Origin: RGIG5952 sp045603485 | GTDB taxonomy: Bacteria; Verrucomicrobiota; Kiritimatiellia; RFP12; JAAYLN01 | Direction of reading: 5' to 3' | Assembly: GCA_045603485.1 (NCBI GenBank) | Contig: JAZUMF010000117.1 | Location: forward strand, 26,014-90,013 | Length of the DNA: 64,000 nt | Shown: piece by piece, positions 1 to 8,794 of the stretch | Numbering within the stretch: the stretch's first letter is position 1 | Layout: each line of letters opens with the position of its first letter | Translations under genes and position numbers: made by a program | The notes under the pieces: model-generated | Seen by the model: only the letters and a program-made list of their open reading frames with translations | Databases searched by the model: none | What the model was told of the DNA's origin: nothing

Positions 1-1
1 T

Positions 2-2005
2 GATCCGCTGATTCCTTTCAATAAGGATCTTGTCGGTGTTGAGAATGTCGCTAACGAGCTTAGGAGTATCAGGGAACGCACTGGCTTTAGGCGTTTTTTG
101 ATTACGGGACCGGGCTTTAATGCTGTTATGTACGGCCCTTTTGCTGATGATGTTTATTCAAAAATCGGCGATGATATCGCGAAGATACAGAGCGAGCTTA
201 AGGATACCGATATCAAGTTGTCATGGTGGTGTGCGCCGACAATCAGGTATTTTTCCGATTTTAATTCTATTGAAGATGCCGCAGGTAATAAGTGTGTCGA
301 CAATAAGAAGTGTCCTCTGGATGAAAGCTTTATCAAGGATTGGACAGCTAAAATCCGCTCTGTCGCCGAGCGTTGTGATTTGGAGTTTATCGTCATTGAG
401 GATGACTTTGTTATCAATTTTTCACGCGGGTTAAATGAGTCGGGAGGCTGTTATTGCCACAGGCATTTAGAGCTTTTCGCAAAGCTATATGGAGAGCATT
501 TGACGGCAGAGCAGATTTGGGACGCATTTGTTAACCGCACACCGGAAAACCTTCCAATCAGGCGTGCCTTTTCAGATGCTCAACGCGAGTCATTGGTTGC
601 ACTGGCTAAGCGTGTACGCAGTGAGGTCAATAAGGTCAATTCTAAGATCCGCATTGTTCTCTGCGAGCCTGGCGGCGCAGATTTGGACGGCGACAGCGCC
701 GAGGCTATTACCCGAGCCTTTGCAGGTGAGAATCGTCCTGCTATCCGCCAGCAGGGTGCAATTTACAGTGCAGAGACCACCCCAGCTATGATTCCTTCGG
801 CACTATGTCATGCTATGTGGGTGACAGAACGGTTGCCGCGCGATATTGAGACATTCTATGAGGCTGATACATATCCTCATAACAGATTTTTCTCGTCGGC
901 AACGGCTATGACTTCTTTGATGAGCGGCGTCTTGATGGCGGGCTCGTCTGACTTTATGTTTTATTGCACACAGTACCTTGACGATCCTTTGGAGGACGAT
1001 GGGTACGCTGCTCAATACAAGAGACTTTTGCCTAAATTTGAAAAGGCGCACCGCTTTATCATGGAGAAGGAGGCAAGGCTTACAGGTATCCGTCAGGTAT
1101 GGTCTTCTGATGCGGCTTGGTTAAATAGGCGTGCGAAGAATCTTGATGGCGACCATTGGCAGAGTCTGATCCATTGGCAGTCATATTTTTATTCCAAGAT
1201 GGGTTTGCCGTATACGATGCGTGACTGTGATGCGGCGGTCAATTCGCTTATCGGCGGTATGCCTGATTATTTGAGTGATGAGGAAATCAGGAGGATGCTT
1301 TCCGGCGGTCTCTTTATCGATGCTCAAGCTGCAGAGATATTGGCTAAGCGTGGATTTTCAAAGGAAATCGGCGCTGATGTCGAGCGCGTCGAAAGGATTC
1401 CGGCTCTTGGTGAGAAGATTTTGCCGGCCGCAGAATGTCAGTCTCGCGGTAAGCGGATGAATGCTTCGTTTATCTTCAATGCCGGCGCCGAGGGCTCTAT
1501 TAGGCGTTATGCTGTCTTGAAGCCTCATGACGGCACTAAGGTGCTCAGTTCATACCTTGACAATTATGATAATGAAATTGCTCCGTCATTTACATATTTC
1601 GAGAATGAACTTGGCGGTCGTGTGGCAATCATGCCTACTTCTCTTTGCAACAATAGGACTTCTTCTCTTTACAATTTGCGTAGGCAGGAGATGTTGCGAA
1701 ATGTCTTTAACCGCCTTGCCGGTGAAAATGGCCTGCCTGTGAATGTTAAGAACGCGCCCGGAGTTTGGGTGCTTGCGGCATTGTCTAAGGCCGGTGATGA
1801 GATGCTTGTCATGGTCAATAATCTTAACTGTGATGTTCGGGCAGGAGTTAAGCTTGATATCGGCAAGAATTGGTCTTCGGCGAAGGCATATTTCCTGAAT
1901 GACGATGGTAATGAGGTCCCATTGGATATCAAGGACGGTGTCATTACAATTGAAAAGCCTCTCGGGGTTATGATCCCAGAGTTTATCCATCTTTCTCTTC
2001 CCTGA
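2..2005 (+). CDS. Glycoside-hydrolase-like protein, 5'-truncated by the window edge
   Basis: The reading frame is open from base 2, so the gene begins upstream of the window and about 667 C-terminal residues are visible. The first ATG-like positions inside the frame are not convincing starts. The sequence has the look of a TIM-barrel glycosidase (GH42 or beta-galactosidase-like): a segment with IEDDF followed by a CYCHRHLELF stretch, and later FYEADTYPHNRFF, are the kind of acidic beta-strand ends that carry catalytic residues in such barrels. A beta-sandwich-like tail follows, with MLVMVNNLN and a final hydrophobic strand. It reads toward the rhamnose genes, with the convergent phosphoesterase in between. 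Substrate is unknown and family assignment is tentative. Confidence 0.6.
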   Translation, partial: DPLIPFNKDLVGVENVANELRSIRERTGFRRFLITGPGFNAVMYGPFADDVYSKIGDDIAKIQSELKDTDIKLSWWCAPTIRYFSDFNSIEDAAGNKCVDNKKCPLDESFIKDWTAKIRSVAERCDLEFIVIEDDFVINFSRGLNESGGCYCHRHLELFAKLYGEHLTAEQIWDAFVNRTPENLPIRRAFSDAQRESLVALAKRVRSEVNKVNSKIRIVLCEPGGADLDGDSAEAITRAFAGENRPAIRQQGAIYSAETTPAMIPSALCHAMWVTERLPRDIETFYEADTYPHNRFFSSATAMTSLMSGVLMAGSSDFMFYCTQYLDDPLEDDGYAAQYKRLLPKFEKAHRFIMEKEARLTGIRQVWSSDAAWLNRRAKNLDGDHWQSLIHWQSYFYSKMGLPYTMRDCDAAVNSLIGGMPDYLSDEEIRRMLSGGLFIDAQAAEILAKRGFSKEIGADVERVERIPALGEKILPAAECQSRGKRMNASFIFNAGAEGSIRRYAVLKPHDGTKVLSSYLDNYDNEIAPSFTYFENELGGRVAIMPTSLCNNRTSSLYNLRRQEMLRNVFNRLAGENGLPVNVKNAPGVWVLAALSKAGDEMLVMVNNLNCDVRAGVKLDIGKNWSSAKAYFLNDDGNEVPLDIKDGVITIEKPLGVMIPEFIHLSLP

Positions 2006-2076
2006 AGAGAGAAGGTTTTTTTGACAATTGCTAATGTCAATCGAGTCGCCAAAAAACTGTCTAACTTACAAACTCG

Positions 2077-2130
2077 CAACACTGTAACACTTGCAAACTG
2101 ACAATATACAATGCAAGTTACAAGTGTTGC
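2077..2130. terminator. Imperfect hairpin between convergent genes
   Basis: The arms at 2077-2095 (starts CAACACTG, ends CTTGCA) and 2112-2130 (starts TGCAAG, ends GTGTTGC) are largely complementary with a few offsets. They lie between the glycosidase-like gene and the converging phosphoesterase gene. No strong T-run follows, so it could be a weak bidirectional terminator or a decayed repeat. Confidence 0.3.
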
Positions 2131-2224
2131 AGTAGGGATGTTTCGAGTCCGGGAGTTATAGTTGCCAACCCAAAGTCTAACATCTATCGGTAATTGACAA
2201 CATTGATATCGGTATCGGCATTTC

Positions 2225-3094
2225 TCAGTTGCGATAGCTGAAGGTGCAGGAGTCACCCTCGTTCTCGCGGAAGATTTCATCCCACTCGCGAGGCCGTTCC
2301 TCGCCTTCTTTAAGGGGAGACGGGAAGAAAAAGTCGCTTTGCTTTAGAGATACGACTGCGCGATCTTCGTAGGAGCGCATTATTGCAAAGCCGATTGTTC
2401 CCCACCATCCCGTTGACGGAACGCACACCTCGCGAGTGACATGGCGTTTAGAAAAACCGCTGTAGTACCAGTTCTTTATCCATTGATGCTTGTGTCCATA
2501 GACATATCCTACAAAATTAGGATTGTCTTCAAAGGTGGCTCGGATATCTTTGCCGTTTATGCGGAGCTCGCAGGGCGGATGGTGTGAGCCGATGATAAAG
2601 GGGCGCTTTGATTCGGCGGCAGCCTTGCAGAGCCATTCGGCCTGTGCTTCGTCAAGGATACCCTCAACGGCATTCCAGCCGCCTTCATCGCCGATCTCCT
2701 TGAGGGAGTCCAAGAGGAAGAGGTCAAGTGTGCCGAGATCAACGGCAGCGGCGGCGCGTCCGGGAACTGGTGAGCGCTCAAGACTTTCAGGGTGGTACCT
2801 GAAGAAGGAATCGCGATGGTCATGATTGCCAAGCGTTAGTATCAGGTCAATGCCGGCATCGCGAATTCTGTTTAATTCATCCATTGATTCTTCGTAATCG
2901 GCTGAAAGTCCCTTCCAGAGTGAAATATCGCCAAAAATGACAACACGGGCGGGCAGGGGGTCCATCGCCAGTATTTGGTCTACAGCATTTACGAAGAGGG
3001 GATTTTGGTAGACAGGCTGTCCGGCGACCTCTTTGCCGCTTACATGGATGTCTGAAAGAAAAATCGAAAGATTCTTGTCAAATTTTTTTTGCAT
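2225..3094 (-). CDS. Calcineurin-like metallophosphoesterase
   Basis: A 289-residue protein with the ordered metal-binding motifs of the calcineurin-like phosphoesterase superfamily: SDIHVSG near the N-terminus (Asp and His ligands), GDISLW, GNHDH, GSHHPP and a late GHKHQW. These ligate a di-metal centre that hydrolyses phosphomono- or diesters. No signal peptide is visible, so a cytosolic role is likely. The start is set at the ATG at 3094 because GGAG sits 6 nt upstream; a longer frame from a TTG at 3106 would place that ribosome site inside the gene. It converges with the glycosidase-like gene and diverges from the rhamnose pair. Substrate cannot be told. Confidence 0.85.
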   Translation of the reverse strand: MQKKFDKNLSIFLSDIHVSGKEVAGQPVYQNPLFVNAVDQILAMDPLPARVVIFGDISLWKGLSADYEESMDELNRIRDAGIDLILTLGNHDHRDSFFRYHPESLERSPVPGRAAAAVDLGTLDLFLLDSLKEIGDEGGWNAVEGILDEAQAEWLCKAAAESKRPFIIGSHHPPCELRINGKDIRATFEDNPNFVGYVYGHKHQWIKNWYYSGFSKRHVTREVCVPSTGWWGTIGFAIMRSYEDRAVVSLKQSDFFFPSPLKEGEERPREWDEIFRENEGDSCTFSYRN

Positions 3095-3252
3095 CGTAAA
3101 CTCCAAAGGTTTTAATTAAGTTTACAATTCTTTTCCTTTAAGCGCAAGCGTTGTTATGAATCCATAGGGTAGCTTGGAACGGGAGCTAGGTAAGGTTGCG
3201 GTGTGACGCTGCTAATGTGATAATGCCGCCAACGGAAAATGAATAACTCTAA

Positions 3253-3281
3253 TTGACATAAACGAACGAATTAAATAAACT
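3253..3281 (+). promoter_or_regulatory. Candidate promoter of the rhamnose operon
   Basis: A perfect -35 TTGACA (3253-3258) is followed after 17 nt by TAAACT (3276-3281). It lies about 65 nt upstream of the aldolase start. The -10 is imperfect; TATTAT five bases further on is an alternative. Confidence 0.45.
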
Positions 3282-3346
3282 ATTATAGTGTTTTTATCTT
3301 ATGCATCGAGAGTGTTTCCGTTGCAGTTTTGTTGGAGTATTATAAA

Positions 3347-4165
3347 ATGGCAGACAAATCACTTTACATCAAGCCGCCGCTTGTTGTTCGTGCTTTTGAT
3401 TGGACAAAGCACAATCCTAAAACCCGTAAGACGATTGACGCATTTTTCGTCTCTGAAGAGGTTACTGCAGTAAAGAGGCAGATGGTAGAGGTCGGTCAGC
3501 GACTCTACAAGCGTGAATATGTTGATGGAAACGGCGGCAATCTTTCTGTTCGCGTTGCCAAGGATCTTGTGCTATGCACTCCTACATTGTGCTCAAAGGG
3601 CTTTATGACCGTTGAGGATATCTGCCTTGTTGATATGAAGGCAGGTCAATTATGCGGTTATCGTCCTGCAACCAGCGAGGTGAGAGTTCATATCGCCATG
3701 ATGAAGGCCGGTGGCGTAAATGCTTGTGTCCACGCTCATCCTCCTTGCTGCAATGCCTTCCTGCTGGCTGGTATGGTTCCTCCAAACGGTGTTAATCCTG
3801 AGGCCGACATTTTCCTTGGTCAGATTCCTTTGGCTCCATATCAAACTCCTGGTACACCAGAGGTCGCTGCATCTGTTGCAGAGGCTGCAAAGCAGTCCAA
3901 TGTCGTCTTTATGGAGAACCATGGCGTTATTTCAGGTGCTGCCGATATTGAGGCTGCGGAGTGGTATCTTGAAAATGCGGATGCCTATTGCAAGATGCTT
4001 CTTTTGGCGGGTCTCCATAAGGGCAGAATCAATCAGGTTAAGGAAAAGTATCTTGATGCCTTCCTTTCAATCCGCAAGGCAAATGGCTTGGTTGTCCCCG
4101 AAGGTCAGCCTCCATATAATATGCGTGAATTCGCAGGCTACCGTATGGGACAGTCGGGCGAATAG
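3347..4165 (+). CDS. Class II aldolase, probable rhamnulose-1-phosphate aldolase
   Basis: A 272-residue class II aldolase/adducin-family protein. Expected zinc-site elements are present in order: a TSEVRVH segment carrying the catalytic Glu, HAHPP with two His ligands, and ENHGV with the third His. Enzymes of this family cleave L-rhamnulose-1-P or L-fuculose-1-P to dihydroxyacetone phosphate and lactaldehyde. The gene lies 33 nt upstream of an L-rhamnose isomerase on the same strand, which makes the rhamnose role most likely. The ATG at 3347 is preferred because GGAG lies 9 nt upstream; an in-frame TTG at 3329 has no such site. The N-terminus is longer than in short fuculose aldolases. No rhamnulokinase gene is visible nearby. 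Confidence 0.8.
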   Translation: MADKSLYIKPPLVVRAFDWTKHNPKTRKTIDAFFVSEEVTAVKRQMVEVGQRLYKREYVDGNGGNLSVRVAKDLVLCTPTLCSKGFMTVEDICLVDMKAGQLCGYRPATSEVRVHIAMMKAGGVNACVHAHPPCCNAFLLAGMVPPNGVNPEADIFLGQIPLAPYQTPGTPEVAASVAEAAKQSNVVFMENHGVISGAADIEAAEWYLENADAYCKMLLLAGLHKGRINQVKEKYLDAFLSIRKANGLVVPEGQPPYNMREFAGYRMGQSGE

Positions 4166-4198
4166 TCTTTCAGGTCTTTTACAGTAAGGAGTTTTATA

Positions 4199-5449
4199 AT
4201 GAGTTTTGCTGAAGCTAAAGCCAAATATGCAGCAATCGGTGTTGATGTAGAGGCTGCTCTTGATAAGCTTTCCAAGGTTCCTGTCGCGCTTCATTGCTGG
4301 CAAGGTGACGATGTTATCGGCTTTGACCATGACGGTCCTCTTTCTGGTGGTATTCAGACAACTGGTAATTACCCTGGAAAGGCCCGCACTCCAGAGGAGT
4401 TGATGGCTGACATCGATAAGGTGCTTTCCCTTTGCCCGGGCACAAAGAAGATAAATATTCACGCCTGCTATGCCATTTTTAAGCCCGGCGAGTGGGTCGA
4501 TCGTGATAAGATTGGTCCAGAGCACTTTGCCAAATGGGTAGAGTTTTGCAAGGCTCGCGGTCTTGGTGCTGATTTTAATCCAACATTTTTCAGCCATCCC
4601 AAGTGCGATCCTTTGACTCTCTCAAGCCCCAATGAGGAGACTCGTCGTTTTTGGATTGAGCATGGCAAGTGCTGCGTTCGCATTGCACAATATTTCGCGG
4701 AGGAGCTTGGTCAGCCCTGCGTTCTAAATCTTTGGGCCGGTGATGGCTTTAAGGATATTCCTGCCGACCGTCTTGGTCCCCGTCAGCGTTATCGTGCATC
4801 ATTTGATGAGATTATCGCAGAACCATTTGACAAGTCAAAGGTTTATATTACCGTTGAGGCTAAACTTTTCGGTATCGGTGTTGAGTCATATACCGTCGGC
4901 AGTAACGAGTTTTGTCTTAAGTATGCCGCAGCCAACAAAGATAATGGCGTGATTTCCTTGATGGATGCAGGCCACTATCATCCGACTGAGGTGATTTCCG
5001 ATAAGATAAGTGCTCTTCTTACTTATGATGATAAGATTGCTCTTCATGTTTCTCGTCCTGTCCGTTGGGATAGCGACCATGTCGTAATCTTTGATGATGA
5101 GACAAAGGAGATTGCTCGCGAGATTGTCCGCTGTGATGCTCTTGACCGCGTCTTTATTGCTCTTGACTACTTTGATGCGTCAATCAATCGTATCGCGGCA
5201 TGGACGACGGGCTTCCGTTCAATGCAGAAGGCTCTGCTTTATGCATTGCTTCAGCCATGCGAGGAAATGAAGGCTCTTCAGGATAAGCAAGATTTTTCAC
5301 GCCTTCTTGTTATGCAGGAGGAGCTTAAGTTTTATCCCTTCGGCGAAATTTGGGAAGAGTATTGCAATCGCTCTGGAGCTCCTGCCGATGGAGCCTGGTT
5401 TGAGGATGTTCTTGCATACGAGCGTGATGTCCTCTCGAAGCGAGCATAA
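4199..5449 (+). CDS. rhaA: L-rhamnose isomerase
   Basis: A 416-residue protein, close to the usual ~420 of bacterial RhaA. It begins with the typical segment containing VALHCWQGDDV and GGIQTTGNYPG. Metal-site regions are recognisable: VEAKLFGIG (Glu), LMDAGHYHPTEVISD (Asp/His), RWDSDHV (Asp-x-Asp) and ALDYFDAS (Asp). The enzyme interconverts L-rhamnose and L-rhamnulose in the cytosol. AAGGAG sits just upstream of the ATG. It follows the class II aldolase and ends before a strong terminator, so the two genes form a compact catabolic operon. The pathway kinase must be encoded elsewhere or be one of the other sugar kinases. Confidence 0.95.
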   Translation: MSFAEAKAKYAAIGVDVEAALDKLSKVPVALHCWQGDDVIGFDHDGPLSGGIQTTGNYPGKARTPEELMADIDKVLSLCPGTKKINIHACYAIFKPGEWVDRDKIGPEHFAKWVEFCKARGLGADFNPTFFSHPKCDPLTLSSPNEETRRFWIEHGKCCVRIAQYFAEELGQPCVLNLWAGDGFKDIPADRLGPRQRYRASFDEIIAEPFDKSKVYITVEAKLFGIGVESYTVGSNEFCLKYAAANKDNGVISLMDAGHYHPTEVISDKISALLTYDDKIALHVSRPVRWDSDHVVIFDDETKEIAREIVRCDALDRVFIALDYFDASINRIAAWTTGFRSMQKALLYALLQPCEEMKALQDKQDFSRLLVMQEELKFYPFGEIWEEYCNRSGAPADGAWFEDVLAYERDVLSKRA

Positions 5450-5465
5450 TTTTTGCATATATATT

Positions 5466-5504
5466 AAAAAAGGCAACCTCCGTAAGGATGGTTGCCTTTT
5501 TTTT
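5466..5504. terminator. Rho-independent terminator after rhaA, likely bidirectional
   Basis: GGCAACC (5472-5478) pairs with GGTTGCC (5490-5496) around an 11-nt loop, flanked by an A-run on the left and eight T's on the right. It can serve rhaA on the plus strand and the 5-formyl-THF cyclo-ligase gene, which ends at 5511, on the minus strand. Confidence 0.9.
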
Positions 5505-5510
5505 GCGGTT

Positions 5511-6068
5511 TTATAGGGCAAATTGCCATGGGATGGCTTTTATGTCGTGCGTTTCAAGTGGGATGGGCCTCTCTGTAATTTGCTTATGGTGGCAATAACC
5601 GACTATGAGTGTGTCTTTGCGGGTATTTAGGAGGAGTCTGTCGTACCAGCCGCCTCCGTATCCGAGGCGTGCCCCGTCGGCATTGAAGGCTAATCCCGGT
5701 ACGAAAATCAAATCAAGGTTTTCGCTGTTTATTAAATGTGGGGATTTGGGCTGGGGGATTCCCATTGGTCCTGTCTCGAGGTCGGTTTCTTCGGCGAAAT
5801 GTGCAAATCGGTAGCAATTTTCGCTTTCTATCCAAGCGGGAATGCAGATTTCGCAATTAGCCTCTCTTAAGACTTTAATCAGGTTGTCTGTTGAGAGCTC
5901 TGTCCCAATTGAGATGTATATAGCTACTGATTTGACTGATTGGTTTGTTGAGAGAAATTCTGATAGTTTTTGAGACGCCAGTTGTGCCTCAAGGTTCATT
6001 TCTTCCTGAGAAATCGCTGCACGGACTTTTCTGAAATGGGTTCTAAGTGTTTTTTTGCTCGTTTCCAT
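5511..6068 (-). CDS. 5-formyltetrahydrofolate cyclo-ligase
   Basis: A 185-residue member of the 5-FTHF cyclo-ligase (MTHFS/YgfA) family. It converts 5-formyl-THF to 5,10-methenyl-THF with ATP. Signature features are an N-terminal basic helix with LRTHFRKVRAAIS, the central LIFVPGLAFNADGARLGYGGGWYDR block (the GxGGGxYDR motif, shown here within a longer strand), and a C-terminal HDIKAIPW. The start at 6068 is chosen because GGGAG lies 7 nt upstream; a frame opening at 6113 would add 15 residues. The start lies inside the 3' end of rarA (26-nt overlap), suggesting translational coupling. Confidence 0.93.
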   Translation of the reverse strand: METSKKTLRTHFRKVRAAISQEEMNLEAQLASQKLSEFLSTNQSVKSVAIYISIGTELSTDNLIKVLREANCEICIPAWIESENCYRFAHFAEETDLETGPMGIPQPKSPHLINSENLDLIFVPGLAFNADGARLGYGGGWYDRLLLNTRKDTLIVGYCHHKQITERPIPLETHDIKAIPWQFAL

Positions 6069-7389
6069 TGGGATACTCCCACGCCGCCATGCGTTTTGCG
6101 ATGGTATCTTCATAGCCTATGTTGGTGGGCTTGTAGTAGCGTGCCGATGTGGGGATGTAGACTTGTTCTACATGGTGGTCGGCATAGTCGTGCGGGTAGA
6201 GATATGGTTTTGGCTCTTCTTTCCCGGCAGCGGAGACATGAACATTTTTCAGATGCTCGGGGACGGGAAGAACTCTGCCTTGGCGGATATCTTCTGAGGC
6301 AGCTCCTATCGCCAAGTATGACGCATTGGATTTGGGCGCTGTTGCAAGGTAGGTTACCGCTTGAGCAAGGACGATTCGAGCTTCTGGCATGCCGACAAAA
6401 TCAACGGCATGATATGCGGAAACGGCTATTGTCAGTGCTCTGGGGTCGGCATTGCCAATATCTTCACTGGCAAAAATAACCATTCTGCGGACGATAAAGC
6501 GAGGGTCTTCTCCTGCGTCAAGCATCTTTGCGAGCCAATAGATTGCCGCATGAGGGTCGGATCCGCGCATACTCTTAATAAAAGCGGAGATTGTGTCGTA
6601 GTGCCCATCTTCATTGCGGTCATAGGCAATCATCTTTTTCTGGACGCAATCCTGCATTATCGCAGTATCGACGATGACTGAACCGTTTTCATTTTTTGGC
6701 GTACTGCGAACGGCTACTTCAAGGGCTGTCAGGGCTCGGCGGGCATCGCCTTCGCATATTTCAGCCAAGAAGGATACAGCTTCATCGGAGACTTGCGGCT
6801 TGAAGGACGCCAGACCTCGCTCTAAATCGGAAAGGGATCTGCGAATTAGCGTTTCTATTGACTTTGCGTCAAGAGAATGTAATTCAAAAACTAGGGAGCG
6901 CGAGGTTAGCGGCGTGTTGATGAATATCTGCGGATTGTGGGTGGTGGCTCCGATAAGTGTCACTGTACCATCTTCAATATATGGCAAAAGGACATCCTGC
7001 TGAGCTTTATTGAAGCGATGGATTTCGTCGACGAATAGGACCGTTCCTCTAACGCCGAGCATTGTGCGAGCCCCTTCGCATACGCTGCGGATTGCTGCGA
7101 CATTGCTTGTGACACCGCTGGCCCGTTCAAATCTGCGACATGTAGCTTTGGCAATTACTTCGGCAAGAGAAGTTTTTCCGCAACCGGGAGGACCATAGAA
7201 GATTAAGTTGGTTAATCGGTCCGCTTCGATAACGCGTCTAAGGAGGCGACCTTCACCTAGGATGTGCTCTTGACCTACAACTTCATCAAGGGTGCGCGGG
7301 CGCATCCTTGCAGCAAGGGGAACGGCGACGGAATAATCTGCTTCATCAATGTCGCCATTTCGTTTGGTACTGGCAAATAAATCATCCAT
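6043..7389 (-). CDS. rarA: Replication-associated recombination protein A (AAA+ ATPase)
   Basis: A 448-residue AAA+ ATPase of the RarA/MgsA/WRNIP1 family, which acts at stalled replication forks. Walker A GPPGCGKTSLAE, Walker B with FVDEIHRFNKAQQD, and sensor I GATTHNP are present. The C-terminal clamp-loader-like and tetramerisation region includes KSMRGSDPHAAIYWLA and ASEDIGNADPRAL. N-terminal PLAARMRPRTLDEVVGQEH is characteristic. Length is normal. It is transcribed into the overlapping cyclo-ligase gene, and tRNA-Cys with its terminator lies just upstream. Confidence 0.96.
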   Translation of the reverse strand: MDDLFASTKRNGDIDEADYSVAVPLAARMRPRTLDEVVGQEHILGEGRLLRRVIEADRLTNLIFYGPPGCGKTSLAEVIAKATCRRFERASGVTSNVAAIRSVCEGARTMLGVRGTVLFVDEIHRFNKAQQDVLLPYIEDGTVTLIGATTHNPQIFINTPLTSRSLVFELHSLDAKSIETLIRRSLSDLERGLASFKPQVSDEAVSFLAEICEGDARRALTALEVAVRSTPKNENGSVIVDTAIMQDCVQKKMIAYDRNEDGHYDTISAFIKSMRGSDPHAAIYWLAKMLDAGEDPRFIVRRMVIFASEDIGNADPRALTIAVSAYHAVDFVGMPEARIVLAQAVTYLATAPKSNASYLAIGAASEDIRQGRVLPVPEHLKNVHVSAAGKEEPKPYLYPHDYADHHVEQVYIPTSARYYKPTNIGYEDTIAKRMAAWEYPNGNEQKNT

Positions 7390-7400
7390 CGGGAAGGGGA

Positions 7401-7430
7401 CTAAAAAACAAAAGCCGCGATAAACGCGGC
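7401..7430 (-). terminator. Terminator of tRNA-Cys
   Basis: Read on the minus strand, GCCGCG pairs with CGCGGC (7430-7425 with 7419-7414) around TTTAT and is followed by a T-rich run. It lies directly downstream of the tRNA and upstream of rarA. Confidence 0.75.
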
Positions 7431-7444
7431 CTCATTGAAGTTGA

Positions 7445-7518
7445 TGGAGGCGTGGATCGGAGTCGAACCGATCTAGAAGGATTTGCAGTCCTCTGCCTAA
7501 CCGCTTGGCTACCACGCC
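7445..7518 (-). tRNA. tRNA-Cys (anticodon GCA), CCA encoded
   Basis: The minus strand folds as a cloverleaf. The acceptor stem GGCGTGG pairs with CCACGCC, there is a short D-arm, the anticodon loop reads CTGCAAA (GCA), and a T-arm has GGTTCGACTCC. The discriminator base is T and the 3' CCA is encoded (7447-7445). Length is 74 nt including CCA. An extended -10 box sits 14 nt upstream. Confidence 0.96.
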
Positions 7519-7532
7519 ATCAAGATATAAAT

Positions 7533-7541
7533 ACTATATCA
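7533..7541 (-). promoter_or_regulatory. Extended -10 box of tRNA-Cys
   Basis: On the minus strand TGATATAGT ends 14 nt before the tRNA 5' base, fitting a transcription start about 8 nt upstream of the mature tRNA. It resembles the TGnTATAAT boxes of other genes in this window. Confidence 0.5.
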
Positions 7542-7570
7542 AAAGAATGGCTATATGTCAAACAAAAAAT

Positions 7571-8794
7571 CTATTTCAGGATGAAATTCGCAAATGTCGG
7601 ATAGATTTTTTCTGCCAGAAATTCATTTCGGGCAAGGTTTGCCGCGCCATTTTGAAGCTCAGAATAGAGTGACGGGTTGTTTATGAGGCGTAAGATTGCC
7701 TCTTCCAGCGACTTTGGCGAGTTGGCTTCGTAGGTTATTCCGGCATTGTACTGCCGAATGAGAGATGCACATTCTCCCTTTAAGGAGTTAAGTACCGGTA
7801 ATCCGTATGATGTATAATCGGGTAATTTGTAGGGGACGGCTACTGCCGACTCGGTGTGCATGGGAATGATTCCTATATTAGCCAGAGATAGTTCGCCACT
7901 TAGTTCTTGAGCGTTGAGGAATCCGTGGAAATGAATTGATTTGGAATCTTGCGCCATTTTGCGGAGTCGCATTTCATCGGGACCTGTGCCTACTAGGTCA
8001 AGTCTGATATGGATGTTTTTGCTTTCAAGGTTTTTTATGGCGGTGATTACTGTGTCAAGCGCATAGAAGGCTCCCATATTGCCGACATAGATTATCCGCC
8101 ATATTTTTTCTCTGTTTTGTGTGCGGGGAGTTTGTGTTATCTTTCTGCAGGTATGGTAGAATGATGCCATCGGGACCTTGCTTCCCGCGCTTTTTGCCGC
8201 ATCAAGATAGTTTTTTGAAATTGCGGTAATTATATCTGCGCCGCAGTATGCTCTGGATGCCGACTTTTGCGCCGGCGCAAAAAAGGGCAATGAAAGAAGG
8301 CGTGTCAGGGCTTTGGGCTTAGGCAGAAGTCTTTCAAAGGCTTTTGGCCAAGCGTCCATTATATCAAGGACGATTTTAGAGCCCCATTTTTTTCTGAGGG
8401 TATCAGCCGCTTTGTAGGTTGAAAGCGGTGGTGTGCTTACGATGATTATCTCGGGCTTCAGCCCTCCATCGTCAACTGTGTCTATGGCGATATTAAGCCA
8501 TTTTTTTGCAAAATCACGATGGCTTTTTATCCTTTTCAGGGATATGTTTTTTTTGTATGGAAGAGTCGGTATAAGATGTATCTTGACTCCGTTTGGCATA
8601 GTGAAGATTTGAGGCAAGGGTGTGCCGTCAGGTGATTGCCTTTTTGCTTTTTTGGCATGGCTGAAATCGGCGCTCCACCATGTGACGCTGTGGCCTTGTT
8701 TGACAAATTCTTCAGCTAAGGAAGCGTAGCGTTGCGGCTTGGCGCCTTCGGCCGGAAGATTGTCGAATGGGTTGCAGATCCAAATCTCAGCCAT
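7571..8794 (-). CDS. Glycosyltransferase family 4 (GT-B fold)
   Basis: A 407-residue GT-B glycosyltransferase. The N-terminus (IWICNPFDNLPAEGAKPQRY) matches the WbuB/WcaI-like GT4 style, and the C-terminal half has the nucleotide-sugar domain with IIYVGNMGAFYALDTV, HFHGFL and a weak EX7E-like region (ALPYKLPDYTSYGLP). It would transfer a sugar to a lipid-linked glycan or polysaccharide at the inner membrane. The start has AGAGAGG 7 nt upstream. It overlaps the preceding glycosyltransferase gene by 8 nt, so both are translated from one mRNA with the ATP-grasp/HAD gene. Donor and acceptor are unknown. Confidence 0.88.
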   Translation of the reverse strand: MAEIWICNPFDNLPAEGAKPQRYASLAEEFVKQGHSVTWWSADFSHAKKAKRQSPDGTPLPQIFTMPNGVKIHLIPTLPYKKNISLKRIKSHRDFAKKWLNIAIDTVDDGGLKPEIIIVSTPPLSTYKAADTLRKKWGSKIVLDIMDAWPKAFERLLPKPKALTRLLSLPFFAPAQKSASRAYCGADIITAISKNYLDAAKSAGSKVPMASFYHTCRKITQTPRTQNREKIWRIIYVGNMGAFYALDTVITAIKNLESKNIHIRLDLVGTGPDEMRLRKMAQDSKSIHFHGFLNAQELSGELSLANIGIIPMHTESAVAVPYKLPDYTSYGLPVLNSLKGECASLIRQYNAGITYEANSPKSLEEAILRLINNPSLYSELQNGAANLARNEFLAEKIYPTFANFILK

